Positions 43,977-53,519 of a stretch of 64,000 nucleotides of DNA are shown piece by piece. Within the stretch, counting starts at the first letter, position 1; every line of letters starts with the position of its first letter. Source of the stretch: Verrucomicrobiia bacterium (GTDB taxonomy: Bacteria > Verrucomicrobiota > Verrucomicrobiia > Opitutales > Cerasicoccaceae). The stretch is taken from positions 1 to 64,000 of the forward strand of contig JAUIHT010000009.1 in assembly GCA_030432235.1 (NCBI GenBank), written 5' to 3'. Position numbers and translations under genes: made by a program. The notes beneath the pieces are model-generated. The model worked only from the letters and a program-made list of their open reading frames with translations, made no database searches and was not told where the DNA came from.

Positions 43977-44372
43977 ATGCAAATCGTCCTCTATGATGGT
44001 GACTGTGGCTTCTGCAACAGGTCCGTCACCTTCATTTGGAAACGAGATTCGGAAGGCATTTTTTACTTTTGCAAGATACAGTCTGAGCAAGGCCGTGCGT
44101 TGTTAGAAAAAGCAGGGGAGCCCAAGCCCAAACTCGATACCTTTTATCTCATTGAAAACGAGAAGCTTTATGAGCGAAGCGAGGCGGCGCTTAGGGTAGG
44201 CAGACAGTTACCATACTGGCACATAATTGCCGTCCTATTTCAATTTCTGCCACTGCGATTGCGCGACCGTGTGTATGACTGGGTTGCCCACAACCGGCAT
44301 CGATTGGCCGGAAAGACCACCTGTGAGCTGCCTCCGGAAAACGTAAAAGCACGCTTTCTCGATACTGCGTAA
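43977..44372 (+). CDS. DCC family (DUF393) thiol-disulfide protein
   Basis: 131 residues. The N-terminus IVLYDGDCGFCNRSVTFIWK carries the DxDCxxC motif (Asp9, Cys10, Cys13) that names the family. The later KLYERSEAALRVGRQLP block is also typical. These thioredoxin-like proteins probably handle disulfides, but no substrate is known. No signal peptide is present. Starts 20 bp after the dehydrogenase stop. Confidence 0.9.
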   Translation: MQIVLYDGDCGFCNRSVTFIWKRDSEGIFYFCKIQSEQGRALLEKAGEPKPKLDTFYLIENEKLYERSEAALRVGRQLPYWHIIAVLFQFLPLRLRDRVYDWVAHNRHRLAGKTTCELPPENVKARFLDTA

Positions 44373-44456
44373 ACCCGCCCGTTCAACCGTCAACCAGCAT
44401 GTCATTTGAGCCTCGCGCGGGACGGGACGATACTGTATTAGTTGTAACGAGTTGTG

Positions 44457-45275
44457 ATGAAAGTCCCCCCCTGCCCCCTTCTCTTTTTGTGTCTCCTGCC
44501 CGGCCTGCTTTTTGGCGAAGCCAAGGTCAACACTGCCGAGGACGACCCCTTCTTCGGCAACTACGACCACGGCTGGCGTGACGGCATGAATAGCGGCGGC
44601 GGCTTTGGCCCCTGGGTGCTCAAGGCCAGCGAGACCAACGACGGCTTCAAAACCTGGGCCGGCTTTTTTATCGCGCACGACAAGCCCGAGCTCGACGGCA
44701 TCGCACGCCACGGCAAGGCCTGGGGCCTCTACGCCAACGGCCAGCGCTTCGAGGAGGCGGTCGCCTTCCGCACACTCAGCCGGCCACTGGAATCCGGCGA
44801 TACCTTCTCCGTCTTCTTCGAGTTCGACGGCTTCGAATCCAAATGGGGCGCGGATAGCCTGCGGCCCGGCCGCGCCGGCATCGCCCTGCGCATTGAGGGT
44901 GCCCCCGACACCCTCGACGGCTACCGCGACGGCGCGCGCGTCCTCGTGGAGACCACGGCGGCCTCGCCCAACTACATCGTCAGCGACGACGAACGCGAGT
45001 GGGACACCGGGGTAAAAGTCGACCCCAAGGGCGCGCTCATCACGGTGACCCCCCGCGGCTACTACAGCTATAACCTCGAGATCAAAACGCTCGGCAAAGG
45101 CGTCGTGCACCGCTTCACCAACCGCAAGCTCGGCGGCGAGCCCCGCAAGAAGATTCACGGCTTCGCCCTCTTCGCCCTCAACACCGAGACGCACGATGTT
45201 TACTTCAGCGGCCTGCAGGTCGCCAGCCCCCTGCCCCCCGCCGACGACGCCGTCCGCAATATGGTGAAAAACTGA
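44457..45275 (+). CDS. Exported hypothetical protein upstream of malQ
   Basis: 272 residues from ATG 44457, the second codon of a GTG-ATG pair. Signal peptide to about residue 22. The mature part begins DDPFFGNYDHGWRDGMNSGGGF and has the feel of a beta-sandwich such as a concanavalin-like domain (FSVFFEFDGFESKWGAD, GIALRIEG). No catalytic residues are obvious. Proteins of this sort are common near starch and maltodextrin genes, and this one sits 75 bp before malQ, so carbohydrate binding is possible. Confidence 0.6.
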   Translation: MKVPPCPLLFLCLLPGLLFGEAKVNTAEDDPFFGNYDHGWRDGMNSGGGFGPWVLKASETNDGFKTWAGFFIAHDKPELDGIARHGKAWGLYANGQRFEEAVAFRTLSRPLESGDTFSVFFEFDGFESKWGADSLRPGRAGIALRIEGAPDTLDGYRDGARVLVETTAASPNYIVSDDEREWDTGVKVDPKGALITVTPRGYYSYNLEIKTLGKGVVHRFTNRKLGGEPRKKIHGFALFALNTETHDVYFSGLQVASPLPPADDAVRNMVKN

Positions 45276-45282
45276 AAGCCTG

Positions 45283-45348
45283 AAAACCTGAAACGCATCT
45301 TGCTTACCCCTTTCAAACCAAGCACCAGGCACTAAGCACCAAAGCACT
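45283..45348 (+). repeat. Word-like repeats before malQ
   Basis: Words such as GCCTGAAAACCTGAAA (45288-45303) and AAGCACCAGGCACTAAGCAC repeat within ~65 bp. The style matches the other gap repeats in the window. No clear inverted arms and no ORF. Confidence 0.5.
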
Positions 45349-45350
45349 TT

Positions 45351-46898
45351 ATGTTGTTCAAACGCGACAGTGGCATCCTGCTGCACCCGACGTCGCTCCC
45401 GGGGCCCCACGGCATGGGCGAGCTCGGCCCTGCCGCCATCGACTGGCTCGACCAGCTTTGCGAGGCAAAGCAAAACCTCTGGCAGGTGCTCCCGCTCGGC
45501 CCCACCGGCTACGGCGACTCGCCCTACCAAAGCCTGTCCAGCTTCGCCGGCAACCCGCTGCTCATCAGCCTCGACCTCCTGGTCGAGGACGGCCTGCTGG
45601 AAAAGGACGAACTGGACATCATCCCGAAGATGCCGCCCGGCGAGGTCGTTTACGAAAAGATCATCCAGCCGCGTCAGGCCCTGCTGCAAAAGGCTGCGCA
45701 ACGCTTCCTCTATGAAGCCCCCGTCGAAGGGCTCAGCGCCTACGAACGCTACCGCCACCGCGAGCGCTGGTGGCTCGACGAGTTTGCCTTTTACAAAGCC
45801 CTCAAGGAGCGCAATAAACTGCGGCCCTGGAGTGACTGGCCCGAGGGCCTGGCCCGGCGCGACCCCGCCATCCTGAAGGACGCCTTCGAGCGCTACCACG
45901 ACGCCATCGAGGAGCACAAGGCCCTGCAATACTTCTTCGAGACGCAATGGCAAAGGGTCCGCAAGGCCGCCAATGACCGCGGCATCCGCATCGTCGGTGA
46001 CGTGCCTATCTTCGTCGCGCACGACAGCGCCGACGTCTGGGCTCATCGCGACCTCTTCGAGCTGGACGACAAGGGCCAGCCAACCGTCATTGCGGGTGTG
46101 CCGCCGGACTACTTCTCGTCCACCGGACAGCGCTGGGGCAACCCCCTCTACCGCTGGGAGGTCCATGCCGCCGACAATTTCGGCTGGTGGCGCACCCGCA
46201 TGCGCAAGACCCTGGAGCGCGTCGACCTCGTGCGCGTGGACCACTTCCGTGGCTTCGCGGCCTATTGGGAAATCCCCGCCAGCGAGCCCACCGCGATCAA
46301 GGGCCGCTGGGCTCCGAGCCCCGGCAGGGCTTTCTTCGATGCCTTGAAGCAGGACTACCCGCGCGGCCTGCCCATCATCGCCGAGGACCTCGGCAACATC
46401 ACCGAGGACGTCATCGCGCTGCGCGATGGCTTTGGCCTGCCCGGCATGAGGATATTGCAATTCGCCTTCGGCACCGATCCCATGGCGCACACCTTCGTGC
46501 CCGAGGCCTTCGAGGAGAACTGCGTCGCCTACTCCGGCACCCACGACAACGACACCGTCGCGGGCTGGTTCTACGACGAGGGCAAGGCCAGCAGCCGCAC
46601 CCCGCAGGAATGCGAGGCCGAGCGCAAGGCCTGCCTGGAAATCCTCGGCAGCGACGGCGTGCAGATCCACTGGACCTTTATCGAGACCCTGCTCAACTCC
46701 AAGGCCGGCGCCGTCATCTTTCCCGCGCAGGATGTGCTCGGGCTCGGCTCCGAGGCCCGCATGAATACCCCCGGCGTGCCCTCCGGCAACTGGCGCTGGC
46801 GCATGCTCGAAGACCAGATGGACGAGCTCGTCCGCCACCGCTTGCGCGACCTGACCGAATCCGCCCGCCGCTGCAGCAATGTGGTTAAAAGTCATTAG
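45351..46898 (+). CDS. malQ: 4-alpha-glucanotransferase (amylomaltase)
   Basis: 515 residues. GILLHPTSLPGPHGMGELG, WQVLPLGPTGYGDSPYQSLS, VDHFRGFAAYWEIPA, AEDLGNIT and GTHDNDTVAGWF are the GH77 blocks. The Asp in VDHFRG is the nucleophile and the Glu in AEDLG the acid/base. It transfers glucan chains between maltodextrins. It is followed 115 bp later by a sugar permease, so it is probably part of maltodextrin use. Confidence 0.96.
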   Translation: MLFKRDSGILLHPTSLPGPHGMGELGPAAIDWLDQLCEAKQNLWQVLPLGPTGYGDSPYQSLSSFAGNPLLISLDLLVEDGLLEKDELDIIPKMPPGEVVYEKIIQPRQALLQKAAQRFLYEAPVEGLSAYERYRHRERWWLDEFAFYKALKERNKLRPWSDWPEGLARRDPAILKDAFERYHDAIEEHKALQYFFETQWQRVRKAANDRGIRIVGDVPIFVAHDSADVWAHRDLFELDDKGQPTVIAGVPPDYFSSTGQRWGNPLYRWEVHAADNFGWWRTRMRKTLERVDLVRVDHFRGFAAYWEIPASEPTAIKGRWAPSPGRAFFDALKQDYPRGLPIIAEDLGNITEDVIALRDGFGLPGMRILQFAFGTDPMAHTFVPEAFEENCVAYSGTHDNDTVAGWFYDEGKASSRTPQECEAERKACLEILGSDGVQIHWTFIETLLNSKAGAVIFPAQDVLGLGSEARMNTPGVPSGNWRWRMLEDQMDELVRHRLRDLTESARRCSNVVKSH

Positions 46899-46979
46899 CT
46901 AATAGTTCACATAGGCATCAACACCGTCTATTCGTTTTCAAAACTACCCCCGTTTTACAACCCCGTCGGATTGAGCCTT

Positions 46980-47012
46980 CCTTCAATCTGAAATCTACCT
47001 TCTACAATCTGA
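46980..47012 (+). repeat. Word-like repeat before the SLC45-like gene
   Basis: CAATCTGAAATCTACC at 46984-46999 is followed by another AATCTGAAAT. The 16-mer is the exact reverse complement of a sequence at 62716-62731, showing one dispersed repeat family. Confidence 0.75.
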
Positions 47013-47013
47013 A

Positions 47014-48351
47014 ATGGAAAAGCCCCGTCTCTCCTTCTGGCAGCTCTGGAATATGAGCTTCGGTTTTTTCGGCATCCAGTTCGGCTGGGGCCTGCAGATG
47101 GCCAACATGAGCGCCATCTACCAGTACCTCGGTGCGGAGGCCGACAAGATTGCCTTCCTCTGGCTGGCCGCGCCCGTCACCGGTCTCATCGTGCAGCCCA
47201 TCGTCGGGTACTATAGTGACCGCACCTGGGGCCGCCTGGGTCGCCGACGCCCCTACTTCCTCACCGGCGCCATCTGCGCCAGCATCGCCCTCATCGCCAT
47301 GCCCAACTCCAGCACGGTCTGGATGGCCGCCGGGCTACTGTGGGTACTCGACGCCTCGGTCAATATCTCCATGGAGCCCTTCCGGGCCTTCGTCGGCGAC
47401 CTGCTTCCGCACCAGCAGCGCAAGGCGGGCTTTGCCATGCAAAGCGTGTTCATCGGATTGGGAGCCGTCTTGTCCTCCATGCTGCCATGGCTGCTGACTG
47501 AAGTCTTCGGCATGAAGTTCGAAACCGCCGAGGGCAACGCCATCCCGCCCGCTGTGCATATCGCCTTTTACGTCGGCGCAGCGGTCTTCTTCACCGCCGT
47601 GCTTTATACGATTGTCACGACGAAGGAATACCCACCCGAGGACATGGCCGCCTTTGAAAAAGAGAAGCAGGAAAAGGCCGGGCTCGGTCACGCCTTCGCG
47701 GAAATCTTTCAGGGCATCGGCTCGATGCCCAAGGTGATGAAGCAGCTCGCGGTGGTGCAGTTCTTCACCTGGTTCGGGCTCTTCTGCATGTGGATTTACT
47801 TCGCGCCTGCCGTAGCTGAGCACATCTTCCACGGCACACCCGCAAGCCACGGCGTGCCAGCCAGCCCGGAGTTTGAGAAAGGCGCGAACTGGGCCGGATT
47901 CCTCTTCGGCATCTACAACGGTGTGTGCTTCGTCTTCTCCTTCGCGCTCATCGCGCTGGCCAAGAAGTTCACCGCGCGCGCCATTCATGCCGGCTGCCTC
48001 ATCTGCGGCGGCGTGGGCCTGGGCAGCGTAGCCATTATCGGCAACCAGTATGTGCTCATCCTGTCGATGGTCGGCGTTGGCATCGCCTGGGCCAGCATCG
48101 TCTCCATGCCCTACGCCATGCTCTCCAACGTCCTGCCGCCGGACCGGATGGGCTTCTACATGGGTGTGTTCAACTTCTTCATCGTGCTGCCGCAGATTGC
48201 CGCCTCGCTCGGCCTCGGGCTCATCATGGAACACATGCTCCGCGGCCACACCATGAACGCCATTGTCCTCGGCGGCGCCTCCATGCTCCTCGCTGCCTTC
48301 TGCCTGAAATTCGTCGACGAAAAAGCCGCCGAGGGCGTGGAGGCAGATTGA
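47014..48351 (+). CDS. MFS sugar transporter, SLC45/GPH type
   Basis: 445 residues, about 12 membrane segments. FGIQFGWGLQMANMSAIY and the cytoplasmic loop YYSDRTWGRLGRRRPYFL are typical of SLC45/GPH and sucrose-type sugar transporters. PEFRAFVGDLLPHQQR-like and SMPYAMLSNVLPPDRMG blocks follow. It probably brings in a disaccharide or maltodextrin with protons. Its position after malQ supports maltose or a related sugar. Confidence 0.88.
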   Translation: MEKPRLSFWQLWNMSFGFFGIQFGWGLQMANMSAIYQYLGAEADKIAFLWLAAPVTGLIVQPIVGYYSDRTWGRLGRRRPYFLTGAICASIALIAMPNSSTVWMAAGLLWVLDASVNISMEPFRAFVGDLLPHQQRKAGFAMQSVFIGLGAVLSSMLPWLLTEVFGMKFETAEGNAIPPAVHIAFYVGAAVFFTAVLYTIVTTKEYPPEDMAAFEKEKQEKAGLGHAFAEIFQGIGSMPKVMKQLAVVQFFTWFGLFCMWIYFAPAVAEHIFHGTPASHGVPASPEFEKGANWAGFLFGIYNGVCFVFSFALIALAKKFTARAIHAGCLICGGVGLGSVAIIGNQYVLILSMVGVGIAWASIVSMPYAMLSNVLPPDRMGFYMGVFNFFIVLPQIAASLGLGLIMEHMLRGHTMNAIVLGGASMLLAAFCLKFVDEKAAEGVEAD

Positions 48352-48359
48352 GCTTTCGC

Positions 48360-49094
48360 TTAGTCCTTTTCAGATCGCCGTAATAATAAGAAGCCTAGCA
48401 AAGCGAGTACAATCACCCCACCCAAGGCCCAAGGCCACCAAGTGGACTCCTTCGACTCGGGAGGAGATGGTAATTCAGCCAAATCATCGAGGTCCGCTAC
48501 CTGCGGCTCATTCCCTTCGCTTGCGAAGCCTTGCTGCCTTAAATCATCCAAAGTGATTTGCAGCACATTCTGGAACTTCCCACCTTTATATGCCTTCATG
48601 GTCTCGAGGAGGTCAACCACCTCTGGTGCCACATTCACTTCAGCAGCTTTTTTTGGGGTAATTTCACGTAACCTTAGGATGGCAATGCCCTTTAAATCAT
48701 CATCTTCATCATCCCTAATAACATTGGTAAAGAGTGGTAGCGTTTGTTCATCGACCCGAAGTCCCCGAACCAATACCATTTTCATTTCAGATTCTGATTC
48801 GGGCGACATTGCCTCTTTCACAATCTCGAAAGACTCGGCGTCCCTATTCTGGTTATATGATAGCTTTGCATCTGAAATAACCTGGTTTTCGGGGGAAAGC
48901 TTGGGATACGCTGAGTTTTTGAGCCTTTCTTGATGGGCTTCCATTAACTCTTCGCTCCTCTGTTTGACTGCTTGTATCTGCTCCTCAGTCCATTCTTCAG
49001 GATAGTCCGATGGTGTTTCAGCTTGTGTAAAAGCACAAAATGAAGTCCCAAAAGAAAAAGCTAAAATAAATATGACTGTTATTGGTGTTCTCAT
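48360..49094 (-). CDS. C-terminally anchored exported protein
   Basis: About 244 residues from ATG 49094; TTG 49103 directly follows the previous stop. Signal peptide to ~residue 24. The middle part resembles HEAT-like helical repeats (LPLFTNVIRDDEDDDLKGIAIL, RLREITPKKAAEV). Near the end a helix (WWPWALGGVIVLALLGFLLL) with a basic RRSEK tail anchors it in a membrane. It is the last member of a four-gene minus-strand unit of exported proteins. Function unknown. Confidence 0.65.
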   Translation of the reverse strand: MRTPITVIFILAFSFGTSFCAFTQAETPSDYPEEWTEEQIQAVKQRSEELMEAHQERLKNSAYPKLSPENQVISDAKLSYNQNRDAESFEIVKEAMSPESESEMKMVLVRGLRVDEQTLPLFTNVIRDDEDDDLKGIAILRLREITPKKAAEVNVAPEVVDLLETMKAYKGGKFQNVLQITLDDLRQQGFASEGNEPQVADLDDLAELPSPPESKESTWWPWALGGVIVLALLGFLLLRRSEKD

Positions 49095-49103
49095 ATGGCG
49101 CAA

Positions 49104-51266
49104 CTATTGAACTTGGCTAAGAATATACTGAAAATCTGATATAGCGCTAGCGACCACGTTTTGCTCGCTACTGCTTAGACACGTATGGCTAAAGTTATCA
49201 ACCTCCGCATAATACGCATCCAATTCCCCTAATGCCCAAATTTCAATATTGCCCTTATCCCATGACGACAGACCAGAAAGCGGCGTACCATTCGCAATGG
49301 CACTATCGTAGGCTTCGCGCCCCCAAGACATTGATGTGCGATAGGCTACTGTCTCGCTGGCATGAACGTTTTCATGTATCCATGTAGATGCTAAAACATT
49401 CTCTCCTCCTTGCAGAGCCAGTGGCCCAACATTAATCGTTCCTGTCAGCGGCCATGTAATACCATATTCAGGACGGGTCTCATCGTAAGAAGGAATAGTT
49501 CCACTAAGTTGATACTTGTATCCGACGTGAGCAATGGCTCGAGACGCACGTTGATTTTCCGGATCACTATACTCCCATATATATCTGAATCGAGAAGATA
49601 CTGTTATTAGATTACTCGCAACGATCTCTTGTCCACCCCACTTTGCCACAACTTTAAATCGTCTTTCTTTCAGAATATCAAGATCTTCACATTTGTCATC
49701 CCTGACCTCATCCGGCGCTAGATAACGAATAGGCTCCTCGCCATTACTAGCAAGAAAATCTACCGTACTAATACTCCCCTTTTCGAGGACATCTGGATCA
49801 GACTCTTCAGCCATCCAGACCTCAAAAGATAAACTATTCAAAATAGACTGCTTCAATTCTGAATCCATGCGCAAACTAAGTGTGACGGAATTCTCATCAT
49901 CGATAATTTGTGGAACAAGTGTATCAAAATTGTTCCCTACAAATACGACACTCCCTCCTTCGTACGCTGGCTCTGGTGCAATAATTTCCAGTTCCACCTG
50001 CATCAATACCACGGCATGATCCTGACCGGTTGCTTGGTTCGTGGCCATGCCGACAATGAAAACGCCATTGTCGGACATGGCAGTGGGGAAGAAATCGGCC
50101 CATTGTGGGTCTGGAGTGCCCGTTAAGCGTGGCGAAGATCGTTCTATGATAGCGCCCAAGCTATAGGTCGCAGTGTTGGCACTATTGAGCGTCAACAAGG
50201 CACCCGTAGCGGGGTCTCGTTTTTGCTCCATGTAGTCGGTTTCTGTCAATATCCTCAAAGGCACATCCGTGCCGGGATCGCTCAGCGCGATGCCGCCAGA
50301 GCCTGTTCCTAGAACATGATTTTCGGAGCTATCCTTCAACGAAAGGCTGTAGTCCTCCGTATTGGCAAGTACCTGGCCACTATCGTTTATATCAATTGGC
50401 TCGTAGGTAACCGAATTTCCGTTCTCGGCTGAATAGTAGAAACTGCGCGCATAAACCCCTTCAAAATCAGCGGTAACACCATCTATATATTCCACACGGG
50501 TTGGTGAGTCCTCATAAGCCGATATGATATATGCAGGGATGTAATGGCGGAGGGCGCCAACCCATTCGCCAGAATTATTCATGGCAGCAGGGTAATATTC
50601 CCGACCATTATAGACCTCATCCCATTCATAAAGAGTATCAGGGTTGGGAGATTCAGGGTATTTAATGTAGCATGTGATTACATCCACAGGCTCAAATTTG
50701 TTTCCCCATCCGCTACTAATATTGCCCTCATGCAACCAGTAGCGACCGTCTGGCGTTATCCTACGTCCAAGAAAATAACCATCATCATTAACAAGAGATA
50801 TTCTGGAGCTATGGGTCTCGGCATCAGGTAATGCCTTGGAATCAAATAGTACTGGTGTTGCAGAACCAGCAGGCCAGTAAGCCGCATAGGTTTCTGACGT
50901 TGAAAAAAAAGGGTCATATAATTCGTTCTCCACACCTCCTACGACGATCCCATCATTATTTATATCTGTAGCTAAAACCCAATTGCCCGGAACGTCTGCC
51001 TCCAAAGTAATTTCACCGCTGGGATGCCATACTTTGGCAGGAACCATATCATCGTTTCTAAACAAAACGTGCAGCTTATTACTCACTGCAATCGGCCAAC
51101 GCTCATAATCAGCTCCGACATAGCCCAGGTCTATGATGGCAAAGCCAGGGATTGTTTGCTCCGTCACTGAAGATGTGGTGCCGGGTGGGCTATTCGAGCG
51201 GTCTGACTGTGCATTTACCTTGGCAGCAAAGAGAAGGCCGAACAAGATGAGCGAGAGGGGTTTCAT
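49104..51266 (-). CDS. Large exported protein with HAF-like repeats and a zincin HExxH motif
   Basis: 720 residues. Signal peptide to ~residue 19. Residues ~40-430 contain HAF-type extracellular repeats (ATDINNDGIVVGGVENE, RISLVNDDGYFLGRRITPDG, DINDSGQVLANTEDY). A beta-rich middle section follows. Near the C-terminus TWIHENVHASETV contains HENVH (631-635), a zinc metallopeptidase motif, with a possible third ligand in GELDAYYAE (~Glu681). It may be a secreted protease or a peptidase-like adhesin. AT-richer than most neighbours. It begins 23 bp after the stop of the calcium-binding protein gene. Confidence 0.7.
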   Translation of the reverse strand: MKPLSLILFGLLFAAKVNAQSDRSNSPPGTTSSVTEQTIPGFAIIDLGYVGADYERWPIAVSNKLHVLFRNDDMVPAKVWHPSGEITLEADVPGNWVLATDINNDGIVVGGVENELYDPFFSTSETYAAYWPAGSATPVLFDSKALPDAETHSSRISLVNDDGYFLGRRITPDGRYWLHEGNISSGWGNKFEPVDVITCYIKYPESPNPDTLYEWDEVYNGREYYPAAMNNSGEWVGALRHYIPAYIISAYEDSPTRVEYIDGVTADFEGVYARSFYYSAENGNSVTYEPIDINDSGQVLANTEDYSLSLKDSSENHVLGTGSGGIALSDPGTDVPLRILTETDYMEQKRDPATGALLTLNSANTATYSLGAIIERSSPRLTGTPDPQWADFFPTAMSDNGVFIVGMATNQATGQDHAVVLMQVELEIIAPEPAYEGGSVVFVGNNFDTLVPQIIDDENSVTLSLRMDSELKQSILNSLSFEVWMAEESDPDVLEKGSISTVDFLASNGEEPIRYLAPDEVRDDKCEDLDILKERRFKVVAKWGGQEIVASNLITVSSRFRYIWEYSDPENQRASRAIAHVGYKYQLSGTIPSYDETRPEYGITWPLTGTINVGPLALQGGENVLASTWIHENVHASETVAYRTSMSWGREAYDSAIANGTPLSGLSSWDKGNIEIWALGELDAYYAEVDNFSHTCLSSSEQNVVASAISDFQYILSQVQ

Positions 51267-51289
51267 GATAAGAAGACAGCGTGATAGGA

Positions 51290-52471
51290 TCAGTTCGGTA
51301 TCGTAAGCGAGTAGGTATCTTGCCCTTGGACGAAAGGTAGCTCCGCGCTGCCGTAGGTAGTTGAAAAAATCACGAGCCAGGTGCCATTAGACTGCCTTCG
51401 CTCGATCTGGAACCAGTCACCTTCGGCAGCGCCCGCATTCCACGTGTAGGTATTCGTTCCGTCTCCGTTCGATTTCTTCTTAAAATTCGTGACGGGTGGG
51501 CGGGCGTAGGCGGCCGCATCCACGGAATACAGGGTGAAGGTCAAGCTGTCTCCATTGGGCAGGCTGACCTCCACAGTCGTTGTTCCTATGCTGGGTGGCG
51601 TTTTAAAAGCAGCGATGCTACCGGCTTGAGTATTTCTCAGCGTGAGAGACGCATATCGGTCCTGGTCGGACAGCGACTTGCTTAGGCCTGCGTACCCACC
51701 GTTAACCACAAGCCTGAGCGGAGCGTTCTCAATTTCGGCCCCGTCCTCATTACGCACGGACACCAGAAGGGTTTCACTGAGCACCGAGGACGGAATGCCC
51801 GTCTGCCCATCTCCCCTGTGCGCATAAAGCGAGGCGGGCTGCCCGTTAAAGAAGTCGGCTGCGCCTGTTTCATCGAACCACTCTTCGAGATTGGAGATAC
51901 CATCGCCGTCGTAGTCGCCGTTGGGGAGCAGGTCGGCCTCGGTGGTGATGGTGTTGTCCGGGTCGTAGTAGGCCCAGTTCGTATCATCGACCACGGCCTG
52001 CTTCCAGGCGGTGGAGACGTCGTTATCCCAGATGGCTTCGATATCGTCGGGGATGCCGTCGAAATCGCTATCGGTTTTGTCGAGCGGGTCGGTGCCGAGG
52101 TCCAGCTCGAGTTGGTTGCCGAAGCCGTCATCGTCGAAGTCGTCCTGCCAGGCGTCGGCGGTGGGCACGTCGCTCATCATCAGGCGCATGAAGAAAGGCT
52201 CAGGCGAGCTTACCGAAAAGCCCCAGGCGATTTCTTCGCCCTGCCCCGGCTCGATGATGGGCACGTAGCCCCATTCCATCAGGTCACTGGATTGCTGGAT
52301 GAAGTAGGTCCAGCCCACACGCCCGTCCCACGTGAAGGTATAGGTATCGGTGGAGGGATTGTAGAGGATGCGGCTATTCTCGGTGATGCCCGAGGGCGTC
52401 AGGGCCGGAGCGGCGAGTGCGCCCGCGAGCGTTGAGATAAGGGTGAGAAAAAGTGTCTTCCAGCAGTTCAT
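51290..52471 (-). CDS. Exported protein with thrombospondin-type-3 calcium-binding repeats
   Basis: 393 residues with a signal peptide. Residues ~110-200 contain acidic DxDxDG-like motifs: DDFDDDGFGNQLELDLGTD, KTDSDFDGIPDDIEAIW and NGDYDGDGISNLEEW, typical of TSP3/EF-hand-like Ca2+-binding repeats. An Ig-like segment (ENAPLRLVVNGGYAGL) and a C-terminal beta domain follow. Its start overlaps the stop of the next upstream gene by four bases, so translation is coupled. Confidence 0.75.
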   Translation of the reverse strand: MNCWKTLFLTLISTLAGALAAPALTPSGITENSRILYNPSTDTYTFTWDGRVGWTYFIQQSSDLMEWGYVPIIEPGQGEEIAWGFSVSSPEPFFMRLMMSDVPTADAWQDDFDDDGFGNQLELDLGTDPLDKTDSDFDGIPDDIEAIWDNDVSTAWKQAVVDDTNWAYYDPDNTITTEADLLPNGDYDGDGISNLEEWFDETGAADFFNGQPASLYAHRGDGQTGIPSSVLSETLLVSVRNEDGAEIENAPLRLVVNGGYAGLSKSLSDQDRYASLTLRNTQAGSIAAFKTPPSIGTTTVEVSLPNGDSLTFTLYSVDAAAYARPPVTNFKKKSNGDGTNTYTWNAGAAEGDWFQIERRQSNGTWLVIFSTTYGSAELPFVQGQDTYSLTIPN

Positions 52472-53397
52472 GGGGTGGCTCCTTTCGCATTCTGCCCCGG
52501 ATCGGTGGTCTCATAAGCGCTATTCTTTTCCGGCCAGAAATGAATCACCGTGTCCTCCTTGGGCTTCGGGTGCGTGTCGTCGTAGCGCCTCTGCGCTTCG
52601 TTGAGCGCTTCCCGCTGCTGATACTCCGTTTGGAGCGCTTGGGCGTTTTGCTCATAGTACAAGTGCAGCAGGTCGATGGGCGTGAAGGCCTCCTCGAGCG
52701 GTGGCGGCTGGCCCTCCTCTACAAACACCGCGTACTCGGCGCGGCCGGGCGTGAAGGTCGGGAGCAACGGCACCGGCGAGTGGCTGACGCGCGACATAGG
52801 CAGGGCGGACTCCTGAAAAGCCCGCTCCGGCGTCCGCTCATTCCCGATGCCCATGAGCATGTGGTAGAGCGTGTCCCCATGCTCCAATTGCGTGATGCCT
52901 CGCAGGTAGTTGAAATCCACATTGCTCCAGGCAACGTAGGTCTGGCCGTCGTGCTGCCACCGCAGCCGGGTGACGGCCCGGTCGTAGACCGTCGCGGAGT
53001 AGTGGAACTGAGTCTGCGCCAACCGGGCAAGCCGCTCCTGCTCCGCCAGATCAACCGTACTCGCTACCGTAGGGCTCGGTTTTTGCATGGCAGATTCCAA
53101 CTCCGCCAGATTCGGCGGAACCACGCGGCGGTAGACTACATGCCCGTGCGAAGCTTCCACCTCATTCTCATCGAGTACAAAAAAGGCCGCCCTCTTCCGG
53201 GCCGCCTCTTGCTCATCTACCGTTTGGGCCTCTTCCCTGGCCTGCTTGACGTACGCATCCGCTTCGCTGTCCGTAAGTGGCTCAAGGATAGTTTCATCTG
53301 GATTCGAAGGGGTAAAACGCCCAGTATCCGATCCCCATGCCGATAGCGCACATAAGTAAATTACTATTAAATAGATACAGCAACTAATGGGCTTCAT
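52468..53397 (-). CDS. Exported hypothetical protein, first gene of the secreted cluster
   Basis: 309 residues. Signal peptide (MKPISCCIYLIVIYLCALSAWG). The mature part is charged, helical at the start (SEADAYVKQAREEAQTVDEQEA), and later holds a beta-rich section around FHYSATVYDRAVTRLRW. No recognised domain. It begins the four-gene unit running to 48360 and faces the XRE regulator across a 122-bp gap. Confidence 0.65.
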   Translation of the reverse strand: MKPISCCIYLIVIYLCALSAWGSDTGRFTPSNPDETILEPLTDSEADAYVKQAREEAQTVDEQEAARKRAAFFVLDENEVEASHGHVVYRRVVPPNLAELESAMQKPSPTVASTVDLAEQERLARLAQTQFHYSATVYDRAVTRLRWQHDGQTYVAWSNVDFNYLRGITQLEHGDTLYHMLMGIGNERTPERAFQESALPMSRVSHSPVPLLPTFTPGRAEYAVFVEEGQPPPLEEAFTPIDLLHLYYEQNAQALQTEYQQREALNEAQRRYDDTHPKPKEDTVIHFWPEKNSAYETTDPGQNAKGATP

Positions 53398-53467
53398 GAT
53401 TTATCACAGGTACGGATTAATATCAATATCACCTAATCGGGAAGTCGAGAAGATTTTTCAAAAAATG

Positions 53468-53481
53468 CTAGGTATACCTAG
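53468..53481 (+). promoter_or_regulatory. Perfect palindrome, likely operator
   Basis: CTAGGTATACCTAG is a perfect 14-bp palindrome in the gap between two divergent genes. It lies upstream of a TATTAT (-10-like, 53505-53510) that precedes the XRE gene. Its position fits an autoregulatory operator of the small XRE protein, possibly also covering the divergent secreted-protein unit. Confidence 0.6.
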
Positions 53482-53519
53482 TCGCGGTATCTCCAGCAAA
53501 CTGGTATTATCCCCGCCTT

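Noticed and set aside
44235-46895. Long 886-codon open frame on the minus strand
   Set aside because: Antisense shadow of malQ and the gene before it.
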